Assembly (NCBI RefSeq): GCF_002201895.1
Contig: NZ_CP019436.1
Location: 853,619-917,618, forward strand
Source of the DNA: Methanopyrus sp. SNP6
Lineage (GTDB): Archaea > JAADCQ01 > Methanopyri > Methanopyrales > Methanopyraceae
Length of the DNA stretch: 64,000 bases
Reading direction: 5' to 3'
Part shown: positions 41,237 to 51,208 of the stretch, piece by piece
Numbering within the stretch: position 1 is the first letter of the stretch
Layout: each line of letters opens with the position of its first letter
Program-made: the position numbers and the translations under genes
Notes under the pieces: model-generated
The model's database searches: none
Seen by the model: only the letters and a program-made list of their open reading frames with translations
Told to the model about the DNA's origin: nothing

Positions 41237-42043
41237 ATGCCGTGCACCGAGGAAGTACGCGAGATTCAAGTTGCGGTGAGCGATGGAAGCGCATGGAAGT
41301 TCCGCGAGCGTTTGAAGTTAGTCTCCTGCGACCGTACCGAGGACGTGACCCGTTAGAGGATAGTCTACCGACTTGCGTCCGGATGAACACACTGAAGGCG
41401 GACGTCGAGGAGGTGGTGGAAAAACCTCGAAACGGCGGGAGTCGAACTCACCGAGACTCCACTACCGTACGACTTCCGTGTCATAAGCAGTCCCGTGCCA
41501 CTTGGTTCCTCGCTGAAACACGTGGTCGGCTGCCTTTACCTTCAGGACCTGACGATCGTCCCCTCGGAGCTCTTCGATCCAACCTTCGAGCTCCGTGATA
41601 AGCCTGTGCGCGGTCTACGGAGCTCAGTTAGCGCGGCTGCTCGGCGGTGAGGGCGCTGTACTGGCCGTCGATGCCGACTCTCGGCGTGTCCGTGTCCTGG
41701 TTCACGGTGTGAACAGGCCGAGTTGCGTCACCGTAGCACTACGGCGTGTCTGAGAATCAGCACCCCTTTCCTCCCGATGGATTCCTAAGTGCTCGGGTGG
41801 GGGCGCCGTAGCCCACCACGCCCTACGTACCTAAGAAACCCGGAAAGGTTCGTTCGGACGCAGCCGCACCTCTTGAAGACTGTTGAAGATACTCGGTCGT
41901 CTGGTCTCAGTACGTTCTCCGTCGAGGAGAACGAGTTGGTGATCCACGAAGCTCTAGGGAACGACGACAGGCGCCGGCTAATACCCATTCCCTTGAACAC
42001 CGTACCCGGATTGGAAGGGAGGGAACTCCGAGATGACGATTGA
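41237..42043 (+). pseudogene. Decayed NOL1/NOP2/Sun-type RNA m5C methyltransferase
   Basis: Plus-strand fragments in several frames follow the order of an archaeal NSUN protein. From ATG41237: AWKFRERLKLV; then, shifted, LPTCVRMNTLKADVEEVVEK. Shifted again come GVELTETPLPYDFRVISSP and LGSSLKHVVGCLYLQDLTIV. Near 41605 the SAM site reads CAVYGAQLARLLGGEGAVLA, then VDADSRRVRVLVH, where CAAPGGKT is expected. The last fragment (41789-42043) has LSTFSVEENELVIHEAL, like YSTCS-x-EENE. At least four frame changes are needed, and both catalytic Cys regions (PCS and TCS) are damaged or missing. Confidence 0.8.
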
Positions 42044-42193
42044 GATAAACCCGCAGGATCGATCCGGCCAGCCTGGAATCCGACGGTTTTTCGTCGAGGT
42101 CATCGAGCATCGCAACTGACGTTAAGTGTGTACAACCGTCGCCCTCCGAGTGGGACTTAATCACGTCTACCTCCACTCTCTTCGGGTGGTCAC

Positions 42194-43300
42194 GTGACGG
42201 GTGACAACGAAGCGACCGAAGTCGACAAGCGCGATATCGCCTTACTCCGTGCCTTAGAGGGCCTGAGTAGGGCCTTCGAGTGGGTTCCCGAGGACAAGCT
42301 GCTGGAACGGTTGCCGATGGATTACTCGGAGCTGGCAACCCGGCTGGAGAAGCTGGATTCCCTTGGGCTAATCGATTACCGGTACATACCGACGTACCAG
42401 ACCTACGCCGCCAGGATGAAGGAGCGGGCCTACGACACCCTCGCTCTGTGGGACATGAAGAAACACCACGTCTACGAGCGGCTTGGAACGATCATAGGTG
42501 AGGGCAAAGAGGCGACAATCGTGAACGCGAAGGACCATGAGGACGAGTGGGTGGCTATCAAACTGCACAGATACCACGCTCCGGAGTTCAGGAGGATCAA
42601 GAAGACGCTCGCGTACGCCGCTGTGAAAGTTCGTGGGGAAGAACTCCGAGTGGACGACCACCGCATCGACGTACCGCGCGCCAAGGCCCAGGTTGAGATG
42701 AAGGTACTCCAGCACCTTCACTCCAAGGGGTTCCCCGTACCGGAACCCCGGGCCATCAACCGTCACGCGGTCGCCATGGACATGATCGAGGGGCACGCCC
42801 CTGGTATACCTGCCCCACTGCTCGCAAAGATCAAGGTTAAGAACCCTGAAGAGGCCCTCGAAGTCATCCTGGAAGACTACCGGGAGATCGTCTTGGATGG
42901 TCACTACGTTCACGGCGACTTCAGCGAGCATAACATTTTGGTCACACCTGATGGTGAACTGTACTACGTCGACTGGCCTCAGGCCGTGCCGATCGAGCAC
43001 CCCTCAGCACCGAAGCTCTGCTACCGCGACCTCAAGAACGTAATCGAGCATTTCAGACGTAAGTACAGGATACGCGTTCCCGACCCGAAAGAGGTGTACG
43101 ACGAGATAGCGGATGATCTCCAGTCGCTGATGGAGGAGAAGAAAGAGGAGTACGAACGGCACAAGAAAGCCGCCGAGAGAACACTCGAGAGGTTCGAGGA
43201 GAGCGTCGAGCGGGTGGAGAGTAAGCGTGAAGGTCGTAAGATCAGACAGGAGGAGGATGAAGAGGACAGGGTTCCCAGAGATAGTGATGGCGGAGGGTAA
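42194..43300 (+). CDS. rio2: Rio2-type atypical serine kinase
   Basis: 368 residues from GTG42194. An N-terminal winged-helix domain (DIALLRALEGLSRAFEWVPE, then LEKLDSLGLIDYRYIPTYQT) is specific to Rio2. The kinase part has the P-loop IIGEGKEATIVNAK, lysine in VAIKLHRY, the catalytic loop YVHGDFSEHNILV and the metal-binding YYVDWPQAV. Rio2 acts in maturation of the small ribosomal subunit. The C-terminal tail is highly charged (EEKKEEYERHKKAAERTLER). The next gene starts 74 bases before its stop. Confidence 0.93.
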   Translation: MTGDNEATEVDKRDIALLRALEGLSRAFEWVPEDKLLERLPMDYSELATRLEKLDSLGLIDYRYIPTYQTYAARMKERAYDTLALWDMKKHHVYERLGTIIGEGKEATIVNAKDHEDEWVAIKLHRYHAPEFRRIKKTLAYAAVKVRGEELRVDDHRIDVPRAKAQVEMKVLQHLHSKGFPVPEPRAINRHAVAMDMIEGHAPGIPAPLLAKIKVKNPEEALEVILEDYREIVLDGHYVHGDFSEHNILVTPDGELYYVDWPQAVPIEHPSAPKLCYRDLKNVIEHFRRKYRIRVPDPKEVYDEIADDLQSLMEEKKEEYERHKKAAERTLERFEESVERVESKREGRKIRQEEDEEDRVPRDSDGGG

Positions 43301-43925
43301 GACCCCCGAGCAGATCTCGGAAGCCCTGGAGGCGCTACTCAGGATCGATGGGATCGCGATAGCGTCTCGCGTCGATTCGGAGCTCCTCGACGACCTGAAG
43401 ATACCAGAGGACGCGGACGTGGAGTACGACGAGATCGGTCGCGTCCTAGTGCTTAAGGATCCGAAGTACGAACCACCGTACCGGGGCGGACGAGTGGGGG
43501 CCGTCGCAGCGGGAACTTCCGACCTGCCCTACCTCTCCGAGTGCGTCACAGTGCTGGAAGCACTGGGAATCGATGTGCACACGGAGATCGACGTAGGAGT
43601 GGCCGGTCCTCACCGACTCCTGGCCGCGGTTCGGAGGTTGCGGGAGTTCAAACCGCACGCGGTCGTGGCGGCGGCCGGAATGGACGGGACGATGCCGGTC
43701 GCCCTCAACGCGATGTTAGACGTCCCCGTCATCGGCTTACCCACCCCGATCGGTTACGGGCTCGGGGGCTCCGGAAAAGCGGCGCTGCTCGGTATGCTAC
43801 AGTCCTGCTCTCCCGGACTCGCCGTCGTGAACGTAGCCAACGGAGTCGGAGCGGCGGCTGCCGCGGTTAAAATCGTCAGGGTATGTCTGGAGGGGGAGAG
43901 ACCATCGAAGAAACCCAGAAACTAA
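43227..43925 (+). CDS. larB: LarB-like (AIR carboxylase-related) protein
   Basis: 232 residues from GTG43227; ATG43257 is an internal alternative. RTGFPEIVMAEGKTPEQISE, PPYRGGRVGAVAAGTSDLPY, AVVAAAGMDGTMPVALNAML and IGLPTPIGYGLGGSGKAALL, with SPGLAVVNVANGVGAAAAA, are typical of LarB. LarB carboxylates and hydrolyses NaAD in synthesis of the nickel-pincer nucleotide; the archaeal role is not established. It overlaps rio2 by 74 bases and truD by 43 bases, so all three are coupled. Confidence 0.85.
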   Translation: MKVVRSDRRRMKRTGFPEIVMAEGKTPEQISEALEALLRIDGIAIASRVDSELLDDLKIPEDADVEYDEIGRVLVLKDPKYEPPYRGGRVGAVAAGTSDLPYLSECVTVLEALGIDVHTEIDVGVAGPHRLLAAVRRLREFKPHAVVAAAGMDGTMPVALNAMLDVPVIGLPTPIGYGLGGSGKAALLGMLQSCSPGLAVVNVANGVGAAAAAVKIVRVCLEGERPSKKPRN

Positions 43926-45229
43926 CGACGCTGAGGGACGTCGAGGAATACGTCGGTATACGGGAGCAGATGATCGATCGAGGTGTCGGAGGGTCGTGCA
44001 GGAGGAAGGTGGAGGATTTCCTGGTTATGGAAAAGCCCTCGAGGAACACCTACATTCCCATAACCATCGTCGGTGAATGCCCCGAGTGCCGCGAATACCA
44101 CCGAGGGATGGAGTGTCCCGAGTGCGGACAGGATCTACGCCGACCGCGGGTTCGACCTCAGTTCGGAGGTCGTGGTCCACACACGCTGTTCTATTTAGAG
44201 AAGTACGACTGGGACACCATGAAGGCAGTACGTAGGATCGCACGGGCTTTGAAGAAACACCATCGTCACTTCGGGATCGCCGGAATGAAGGACAAGCGGG
44301 CCGTAACCTCCCAGAGAGTAACCGTGCGGGGAGTACCTCCAGCGGTCTTGACCCGGCTCAGGATCCGCGACCTCAAGATAATACCTATGGGTCGTGCTCG
44401 GCGCAAGTTACGTCCCGGGGATCTCTGGGGGAACAGGTTCGTAATCACTGTGCGGGGCGCGAAGATACGTAGACTATCCGAAGCTCTGGAGACCGTTCGG
44501 GAGCTCGGAGGCGTACCTAACTACTACGGTCTCCAGCGGTTCGGCAGTCGACGTCCCGTCACCCACGTCGTCGGAAAGTACGTGGTACTCAATGACTGGG
44601 AGAAAGCCGTCAAGACATTTTTGACCCTCGAATACCCCCGCGAATCGCCTGAAGCCCTCGAGGCTCGACGGTGGTTGAAGGAACATTGGGGTGAGTTCAA
44701 GGAAGCATTACGGAGGTTCCCCAAGTTTCTCGATTACGAGCGTCATATCCTCGAGCATTTGGCCAGACATCCGCACGACTACATCAACGCTTTCCGACGC
44801 CTACCGATGTGGATACGTAGAATGTTCGTGCACGCTTACCAGTCGTACCTGTTCAACCGCATCCTCTCGGAGAGGATAGCCCAGGGTCTCCCGGTCCACC
44901 GGCCCGTCGAAGGGGACGTGACCCAGGACGGCCTTCCCACAATTCCCCTTCCCGGGTTCCGCACGGAGTTCAGCGACGGTCCACAGGGCGAAATAGAGCG
45001 TGAGGTGTTGGAGGAGGAAGGCGTGAGGTTGGAGGATTTCGAAATAAAGAGCATGCCGGAACTCTCGGCCGGCGGAGACCGAAAGCCGGCGTTGCTCCGA
45101 GTGTACGGACTGCATGCCGAGGCGATCGGTGACGATACCGTACGGTTCACGTTCTCGCTGCCTCGTGGTGGTTACGCGACCACCGTACTACGGGAGCTCC
45201 TAGGGCCGGAAGGAGTGTACGCCGACTAG
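43883..45229 (+). CDS. truD: tRNA pseudouridine synthase TruD with zinc-ribbon insertion
   Basis: 448 residues from ATG43883. TruD/Pus7 makes pseudouridine 13 in tRNA. The catalytic Asp is in FGIAGMKDKRAVTSQ, near residue 139. NYYGLQRFGSRRPVTHVVGK and FSLPRGGYATTVLRELLG are family signatures. Between VEDFLVMEKPSRNTYIPITI and the core lies CPECREYHRGMECPECG (residues 65-81), a four-cysteine ribbon absent from bacterial TruD. Start overlaps larB; the stop overlaps the convergent zinc-ribbon gene. Confidence 0.93.
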   Translation: MSGGGETIEETQKLTTLRDVEEYVGIREQMIDRGVGGSCRRKVEDFLVMEKPSRNTYIPITIVGECPECREYHRGMECPECGQDLRRPRVRPQFGGRGPHTLFYLEKYDWDTMKAVRRIARALKKHHRHFGIAGMKDKRAVTSQRVTVRGVPPAVLTRLRIRDLKIIPMGRARRKLRPGDLWGNRFVITVRGAKIRRLSEALETVRELGGVPNYYGLQRFGSRRPVTHVVGKYVVLNDWEKAVKTFLTLEYPRESPEALEARRWLKEHWGEFKEALRRFPKFLDYERHILEHLARHPHDYINAFRRLPMWIRRMFVHAYQSYLFNRILSERIAQGLPVHRPVEGDVTQDGLPTIPLPGFRTEFSDGPQGEIEREVLEEEGVRLEDFEIKSMPELSAGGDRKPALLRVYGLHAEAIGDDTVRFTFSLPRGGYATTVLRELLGPEGVYAD

Positions 45230-45390
45230 TACTCGTAGAAGGCGGCGCTACCGCACTCCTCGCACAACCCCGCGAATCGGAGCTTTCCACGCTCCCGCTT
45301 GGCTCTCTTGTACTCCTCCTTCGTGCAGTTCGGACAGACCACAGCGGGGTCGTTGGGCGACACGATCGGTACGTGAGAGCTCTTCACCAT
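45226..45390 (-). CDS. 54-residue zinc-ribbon protein
   Basis: From ATG45390 with a GGTGAT ribosome site 6 bases upstream. Cysteines occur as CPNC (residues 19-22) and CEEC (43-46), a four-cysteine ribbon with a basic linker EEYKRAKRERGKLRF. It ends SAAFYEY. The protein is short enough to be missed by most gene callers. Its stop TAG overlaps the truD stop on the other strand. It may be an RNA- or protein-binding ribbon; the function is unknown. Confidence 0.75.
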   Translation of the reverse strand: MVKSSHVPIVSPNDPAVVCPNCTKEEYKRAKRERGKLRFAGLCEECGSAAFYEY

Positions 45391-45482
45391 CCGGTATCAC
45401 CCCCTACGTCGCCGTACCGTCCCACAACGCCGCAGGTAAGGTAAAAAGAAAACCGCCGCAGCCTGCGGTGGGGCGGCGCGGC

Positions 45483-46502
45483 TTGAGCGTCCTCGAGAAG
45501 ATCATCCGCGGGTCGGATTTGGATCGGGAAGAAGCCCGCGATCTGATGTGCCAAATCGTCGGCGGTGAGCTTTCCGACGTCGAAATAGCCGGCATCTTGG
45601 TGGCACTGCGCTGTAAGGGGTACACTCCGGAGGAACTCGCCGGTTTCGTCGACGGGATGATGGAGCATGCGATGAAGGTGGATCCGGACGTCGAGAGACT
45701 CGTGGATACTGCCGGCACCGGTGGGGACGAATTGGATACCTTCAACGCCAGTACGCTGGCGGGGCTCACCGCGGCTGCGGCCGGTGTACCCGTCGCGAAG
45801 CACGGGAACCGCAGCGTCACCAGCGAGTGCGGCAGTGCCGACATTCTGGAGGCCCTCGGTGTGAACATCGAGGCGGGCCCAGATACGGTCAAGCGTTGCA
45901 TCGAAGAAGCCGGATTCGGGTTCATGTTCGCTCCGAAGTTTCATCCCGCTATGAAAAACGTCATGCCGATACGCCGTAGGCTGGGGATCAGGACGGTCTT
46001 CAACGTCCTTGGTCCGCTCACCAACCCCGCCCGGGAACGCATTACCGGGCAGGTTATCGGTGTGTACTCAGAAAACCTGCTGGACCTCGTGGCCGGTGCC
46101 CTTGCGGAACTCGGGGTTCGAAGGGGACTCGTGGTCTACGGTTTAGACGGCGTCGACGAGCTGAGCGTCACCTGCGAGAACGAGGTAGTGTACGTGGACG
46201 ACGGGGAGGTAACGGATAGGGATACGGTAGCTCCCGAGGACGTCGGACTGGACCGAGTCGATCCTGTGGATGTCGTGGGTGCGGATCCTGAGACCTCGGC
46301 CGAAGAGGCCCGGAAGATCCTGGGTGGCGAGTTATCCGTCGACCACCCGAAGGTTCAGATGACGGCGTTCAACGCGGGTGCGGCTCTATACGTCGGGGAA
46401 GCAGTCGGTTCGTTGGAAGATGGAGTTCAGCGCGCACTGGACGTCCTAGAGGAGGGGAGGGCCCTAGAAGTCCTGGAGAAGGTAGTCGACCTCTCTTCCT
46501 GA
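45483..46502 (+). CDS. trpD: Anthranilate phosphoribosyltransferase
   Basis: 339 residues from TTG45483, which has GGGGCGGCG upstream; GTG45468 is five codons longer. The enzyme joins anthranilate and PRPP in tryptophan synthesis. DTAGTGGDELDTFNAST is the PRPP loop, then VPVAKHGNRSVTSECGSADI, FAPKFHPAMKNVMPIRRRLG and RTVFNVLGPLTNPA. VDELS follows, and a C-terminal helix. No other trp gene is nearby. It is convergent with EF-2, separated by 61 bases that hold no clear hairpin. Confidence 0.95.
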   Translation: MSVLEKIIRGSDLDREEARDLMCQIVGGELSDVEIAGILVALRCKGYTPEELAGFVDGMMEHAMKVDPDVERLVDTAGTGGDELDTFNASTLAGLTAAAAGVPVAKHGNRSVTSECGSADILEALGVNIEAGPDTVKRCIEEAGFGFMFAPKFHPAMKNVMPIRRRLGIRTVFNVLGPLTNPARERITGQVIGVYSENLLDLVAGALAELGVRRGLVVYGLDGVDELSVTCENEVVYVDDGEVTDRDTVAPEDVGLDRVDPVDVVGADPETSAEEARKILGGELSVDHPKVQMTAFNAGAALYVGEAVGSLEDGVQRALDVLEEGRALEVLEKVVDLSS

Positions 46503-46563
46503 CACCCCATATCCCGGACGGTACGTTTCGGACTCTATAACGATTGGTACGAGCGGGGGGCGC

Positions 46564-48771
46564 TTATCCGCCGTAGTCCTCGATGTAGTCCTCCGGCTTC
46601 GGGGGCTCCGGCTTCATACCCTTCCTCTCACGAATCTCCCGAATGATCTGCTCCTCCAACTCCTCGGGCACGCGCTCGTAGCCGGCGTGCTCGGTGGTCC
46701 AGATCGCGCGACCTTCCGTGGCCGATCGGATGTCGTTCGCGAATCCGAACATCTCGGCTACGGGTGCCTTACCCTTGACGATGACAGTGTCTCCCTCCTG
46801 CTGTATCTCCTCGATGGTGCCTCTACGCCCCTGTATCTCTTTGGTTACGGATCCCATGTAGTCCTGCGGTACGGTCACGTAAATGTACTGCATAGGCTCT
46901 AGCAGGTGCGTGTCTGCCAGCAGCATACCGCCGTAGATCGCACGCTTAATAGCCGGGATCACCTGAGCCGGACCTCGATGTACGGGATCCTCGTGGATCT
47001 CGGCGTCTACGAGGCTAACCTTCACTCCTCGGCACGGCTCCTTCGCCAGCGGACCCTCCTCCATGGCCTCCTCGAAGCCTTCGATCAGTAGCTCCATCAC
47101 CTCGTTCAGGTACTGCAGACCAACGGTCTTGTCCAGGAAGAAGTTCGTACCCTTGACGGCTTCGACGGCCTTCGCGTCGTCACGGTCCATGCCGTACTCC
47201 ATCAGAGTCTCCTCGAGCTCTTTCTTGCTCATATCCTCCGGGTTGAACTTGCCCTCTTCGATAGCCTCCACGATCTCCTTCTCTACGGGCTCCACGGTCA
47301 CGTAGAACTTGTTGTGCTTGTTCGGGGACTTGCCCTCGACCTCGTCGTCACAGACGCCGAACACGCCTTCCCGGTACACCACGATCGGCTCCGAGACTTT
47401 GATGTCCACACCGCGCTCCTTGATCCTGTGGGCGATAATCTCCAGGTGAAGCTCACCCATACCGGAGACCAGGTGCTGTCCGGTTTCCTCGTTGATCTCG
47501 ACCTTGACTGTCGGATCCTCCTTCGCGATCTGGTGCAGGATCTCGATCAGCTTGGGTAGATCCTGCGTGTTCTTAGCCTCGACGGCCACGGTGACCACGG
47601 GCTCGGCGAAGTGCTGCAACTCCTCGAACGGCTCGATCGGGTCCTCCGGGTCGGTCATGGTCTCACCGGCCCACACGTCGCGCAGGCCGGTCACTGCCGC
47701 TATGTTACCCGCAGGTACCTCGTCCGTGCGGATACGATCCGGTCCCATGTAGATACCCACCTGCTGCACCCGGGTCTCCTTCTTGGAGCTCGCCAAGTAC
47801 ACCTTCTGACCCTCGCGAATCGTGCCGGAGTACACCCGGCCCGTCGCCACCTCGCCCGCGTGCTCGTCGATCCGGACGTCCGTCACAACCATTGCCAACT
47901 TTCCGTTCGGGTCGCACTTCCTCAGCATCTCACCGTCTTCGCTCTCCGGATCGCCCGGCCAGATCTGCTCGATACGGTATTTCTGCGCCGTAATCGGGTC
48001 CGGAAGGTGCTTTACTACCATATCCAGCACTACTTGGTACACGGGAGCCTCCTGAGCTAGCTCCTTCTGTTTGTCCTGCTGACAATACTCGATGATGTCC
48101 TTGAACGTGATTCCGGTCTTCTCCATGAACGGGAAGCTGATACCCCAACCATAGTACGCGCTTCCGAACGCCACGGAACCGTCCTCGACACTCACCTTCC
48201 ACTCGTCCTTGAACTCCTCGGGCGCCATCTGCTCGATCATCTTGTTAACTTCGGATATGATCTCCAGGAACCGGTTCTGCATATCTTCAGGGCTCAACTT
48301 CAGCTCGTTGATCAACCTGTCCACCTTGTTAATATACAATACTGGCTTCACACGCTCTCGGAGAGCCTGCCGGAGCACGGTTTCCGTTTGTGGCATCACA
48401 CCTTCGACCGCGCATACGACCACAATCGCGCCGTCCACAGCTCGCATGGCCCGGGTTACGTCACCTGAGAAGTCCACGTGACCTGGGGTATCGATGAGGT
48501 TGATCAGGTATTCCTCTCCCTCGTACTCGTGCACCATGCTGACGTTCGCGGCGTCGATCGTGATACCTCGCTCCTGCTCCATCTCGTCGAAGTCCAGCAC
48601 GAGTTGATCTCCGGCCAGATCCTCCGAGATCATTCCGGCACCGGCTAACAACTGATCGGAGAGCGTGGTTTTTCCGTGGTCGATATGGGCGATGATGCCG
48701 ATGTTGCGGATCCTCTCCGGCTCGGTCATTAGCTCACGGCACTTCTCGGCCATCTTCTCCTTACGTCCCAA
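46564..48771 (-). CDS. fusA: Translation elongation factor 2
   Basis: 735 residues from ATG48771. The GTPase motifs are [31 protein letters not shown] and [23 protein letters not shown] is the switch region. In domain [22 protein letters not shown] holds the histidine that becomes diphthamide; the Dph6-like ligase is at 12831-13508. It is the last gene of the rpo-ribosomal cluster read here, 14 bases after rps7. Confidence 0.98.
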   Translation of the reverse strand: MGRKEKMAEKCRELMTEPERIRNIGIIAHIDHGKTTLSDQLLAGAGMISEDLAGDQLVLDFDEMEQERGITIDAANVSMVHEYEGEEYLINLIDTPGHVDFSGDVTRAMRAVDGAIVVVCAVEGVMPQTETVLRQALRERVKPVLYINKVDRLINELKLSPEDMQNRFLEIISEVNKMIEQMAPEEFKDEWKVSVEDGSVAFGSAYYGWGISFPFMEKTGITFKDIIEYCQQDKQKELAQEAPVYQVVLDMVVKHLPDPITAQKYRIEQIWPGDPESEDGEMLRKCDPNGKLAMVVTDVRIDEHAGEVATGRVYSGTIREGQKVYLASSKKETRVQQVGIYMGPDRIRTDEVPAGNIAAVTGLRDVWAGETMTDPEDPIEPFEELQHFAEPVVTVAVEAKNTQDLPKLIEILHQIAKEDPTVKVEINEETGQHLVSGMGELHLEIIAHRIKERGVDIKVSEPIVVYREGVFGVCDDEVEGKSPNKHNKFYVTVEPVEKEIVEAIEEGKFNPEDMSKKELEETLMEYGMDRDDAKAVEAVKGTNFFLDKTVGLQYLNEVMELLIEGFEEAMEEGPLAKEPCRGVKVSLVDAEIHEDPVHRGPAQVIPAIKRAIYGGMLLADTHLLEPMQYIYVTVPQDYMGSVTKEIQGRRGTIEEIQQEGDTVIVKGKAPVAEMFGFANDIRSATEGRAIWTTEHAGYERVPEELEEQIIREIRERKGMKPEPPKPEDYIEDYGG

Positions 48772-48785
48772 AACCCACGACCCCC

Positions 48786-49466
48786 TTATCGGGCTGCCTC
48801 AGCGATGCGCTCGATCTCCTCTTTACGACGGATGGAGTAACACTCCGTATCGTATCTCGCGGCCGCGATGATTTCCTCAGCCAAGCACTCCTCTATCGGC
48901 TTCGGATTGCGGAACGCCCGCTGCTGAGCGCCCTCCGTAATTAGCCGGAGGGCGATGTCCAGCCGCCGCTGCGGCGAGGAGTCGACGGCTTCGTGGTAAG
49001 AAATACCCCCGTAAATGATCGTGGTGGTTTCCTCCCTCGGAGCGGCGTTCTCCAGGGCCTGCACCAGAACCTGGATCGGGTTCTCACCGGTCCGCTCGTG
49101 GATAATGTCGAACGCCTTCTTGACTATGTTGTATGCGAGGTGCTTCTTGCCGGTGTTCTTTTCAGTCCTCATCACACGGTTGATCAGCCTCTCTACAATC
49201 GGCACGTCAGCCTTCCCGAACCGCTTCTTGGCGTGACGACCGCCGGTGTGTGGTAGGTACATCGGTTTCAGACAGATGTAGTCCTTCAGACCTGGGTCCC
49301 GAACCTCGACCTCCGTGGGGTCCCACTTGCCGAACACTTTCATCTCGTAGAGTCTGTCCAGGTACGGGTTGCCTTCCAGCTCGGAATACACCACTCGGCG
49401 CTCTTTGGTTTCCGCTACTCCTTCTGTCACATCTTCCCTCTCCATCTCTTCGACTTCCTCGGCCAA
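48786..49466 (-). CDS. rps7: Ribosomal protein S7
   Basis: 226 residues from TTG49466, with an acidic N-terminal extension ([20 protein letters not shown]) before the conserved core. [40 protein letters not shown] and [20 protein letters not shown], with [19 protein letters not shown], are the S7 signatures. It binds the 3' domain of 16S rRNA. It sits between rps12 and EF-2 as in most archaea. Confidence 0.97.
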   Translation of the reverse strand: MAEEVEEMEREDVTEGVAETKERRVVYSELEGNPYLDRLYEMKVFGKWDPTEVEVRDPGLKDYICLKPMYLPHTGGRHAKKRFGKADVPIVERLINRVMRTEKNTGKKHLAYNIVKKAFDIIHERTGENPIQVLVQALENAAPREETTTIIYGGISYHEAVDSSPQRRLDIALRLITEGAQQRAFRNPKPIEECLAEEIIAAARYDTECYSIRRKEEIERIAEAAR

Positions 49467-49479
49467 CTCGAACGTCCCC

Positions 49480-49923
49480 TTAACGCATCGGCTTCTCGAT
49501 TTTACCTTTCAGTAGCTCGGACAGAGCTACGTCGTTCACCTTCACAACCTTGTATCGGACGCCCGGGATATCTCCCTTAGCTCGACCCTTGGGACCTCCG
49601 ATACCCTCGATAACTACCTCATCGTGCTCGTCGATGTAGTCGATCGCACCGTCGCCGGGACAGAACGCGGTGACCTGCTTACCGTTCTTGATCAACTGGA
49701 CGCGCACGCACTTACGGATCGCGGAGTTGGGCTGCTTCGCCTCGACCCCGACCTTCTCTAGCACGATTCCACGCGCCTGAGGTGCGCCCTCCAGCGGGTC
49801 CGCCTTCTCGTCGAGCTTCAACATCCTACGTTTGTACTTCTCGTCCTTCCACCTGAACTTCTTACGCTTCTCCCTGAGCTTACGGGCCGCGAACTCCCCA
49901 GCTGGACTCTTCTTGCCCGGCAT
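49480..49923 (-). CDS. rps12: Ribosomal protein S12
   Basis: 147 residues from ATG49923. [20 protein letters not shown] and the [19 protein letters not shown] block are invariant S12 features near the decoding site. The N-terminus [16 protein letters not shown] is the archaeal form. 13 bases separate it from rps7. Confidence 0.98.
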   Translation of the reverse strand: MPGKKSPAGEFAARKLREKRKKFRWKDEKYKRRMLKLDEKADPLEGAPQARGIVLEKVGVEAKQPNSAIRKCVRVQLIKNGKQVTAFCPGDGAIDYIDEHDEVVIEGIGGPKGRAKGDIPGVRYKVVKVNDVALSELLKGKIEKPMR

Positions 49924-49941
49924 GAGCGTGAACCCCCAGGA

Positions 49942-50370
49942 TCACGTGACGACGATATCGTGGATTCCATGGTGTCTCCTCGCGAGGATCCGTGCCTTCT
50001 TTATGTTCCTTCCCCCTTTACCGATAACCCGGCCTCTCTCGGACTCCGGCACGTCCACTATCGCTACTTTCTTGTTCCCGCGCTCCGTCACCCGAACGCT
50101 CTTCACGCGCGCCGGAAACAGGGCGTTTCGGATGAACTTCTCCGGATCCTCGGAGTGCTCCACGACTTCTACATCCATCCCGAGCTGTTCCTGAACTCGA
50201 CGTACGTTCTGACCCTTCTTACCGATCGCCAATCCTATCTGTCCTTCCTTTACCACGAAGATCGCTCTGTTGTGCTCGTCGTCGATCACGCAGTCCAACA
50301 CGTGCGCCCCGGTTAGGCTCTCGAAGAGCGCAATCATACGGATCTGTTCGGTTTCCAGTTTAACCGCCAA
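49942..50370 (-). CDS. nusA: NusA-like transcription factor (two KH domains)
   Basis: 142 residues from ATG50370. Two KH motifs are present: GLAIGKKGQNVRRVQEQLG and GRVIGKGGRNIKKARILA. Archaeal NusA lacks the N-terminal RNA polymerase-binding and S1 domains of the bacterial protein, and this length fits. It sits between rpl30e and rps12, the normal archaeal order, and probably binds nascent RNA. Confidence 0.95.
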   Translation of the reverse strand: MAVKLETEQIRMIALFESLTGAHVLDCVIDDEHNRAIFVVKEGQIGLAIGKKGQNVRRVQEQLGMDVEVVEHSEDPEKFIRNALFPARVKSVRVTERGNKKVAIVDVPESERGRVIGKGGRNIKKARILARRHHGIHDIVVT

Positions 50371-50385
50371 GGTTTTTCACCCCTT

Positions 50386-50724
50386 TTAACTCGGTGCGGC
50401 TCCCTCTTCCATAGCCTTACGGACCGTAGCGATAAGGTCCGACTCACCGTCGTCCAGGACAGCCATTGAAGCTACCACGTGTGGCCTACCGCATACGTCA
50501 CCCAGATCTATGCTCGTGCCCGGGTACACGAACACCGGTACGTCGGCTAGCTCCGCATAATACTCGATGTCTTCACGGATTTCGGCCGGACAGTTCGCCG
50601 CTACGATCACTAGCTTGGGCTTTCCTAGCTTCAGCAGCTTGATGGTCTGGTTGGATCCTAACACGACGTCTCCAGTCTCGACAGCCATTCGGATCTGACG
50701 CTCAATCTCCTGCAGCTCCACCAA
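50386..50724 (-). CDS. rpl30e: Ribosomal protein L30e
   Basis: 112 residues from GTG50724. LGSNQTIKLLKLGKPKLVIV, ANCPAEIREDIEYYAELADV and PVFVYPGTSIDLGDVCGRPH are the L30e/L7Ae-fold signatures. In most archaea it directly follows rpoA2; here 484 bases lie between them. Confidence 0.96.
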   Translation of the reverse strand: MVELQEIERQIRMAVETGDVVLGSNQTIKLLKLGKPKLVIVAANCPAEIREDIEYYAELADVPVFVYPGTSIDLGDVCGRPHVVASMAVLDDGESDLIATVRKAMEEGAAPS

Positions 50725-51208
50725 GTTACAACACCCCGGAATGAGAACTAGCTCTTACTCTCGATGGTGTACAACGAGTCATTCCTCCCCGCTCACGTTT
50801 CACCCCGCGCGGCACGGTTTCCCCATAAAAGCCTTACTCCTTGACCTGGTCTACTCAAGAGCTCATTTCGAGAAACAGGAAACGCTCCTCAAACATCTGT
50901 ATACGAAGATACGCGGGCTAACAGCTATGAAGCACTACCGAACTCCTCGTGTCGAAGTACCTGGACTGATCCTTCGAAACGCCCCTGTCCCTACGCGTGC
51001 TCACTGTCACGACGGTTCAGCGGCGGAGCTGTGGCCACGTTCACTTACCGGGGCGAAAACACCGCGAACATGTACTGTGAAACCGGGACGGTGGCGGACT
51101 TCGGACGGGCTCGGGTACCGGGGTCCTCCACGAGCACTTACCGGCGTCCAATGCAGATAGCGGGTGTGATGAGTTCCGTGAGGTTATGGTGAGGAAAGGG
51201 GGTTATGT
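50725..51208 (-). other. 484-bp interruption between rpoA2 and rpl30e
   Basis: No gene is convincing. A plus-strand frame (50741-51160) is open but has odd composition. In another plus frame, about 51020-51190, the translation AVATFTYRGENTANMYCETG, followed by TVADFGRARVP, is protein-like yet has no start or ribosome site. It looks like a gene remnant lying antisense inside the operon. A GTGATGA word near 51167 resembles a C box, but no well-spaced D box follows. Confidence 0.4.

Noticed and set aside
50741-51160. 139-residue plus-strand frame between rpoA2 and rpl30e
   Set aside because: No ribosome site and inconsistent composition; the more protein-like stretch is in another frame.
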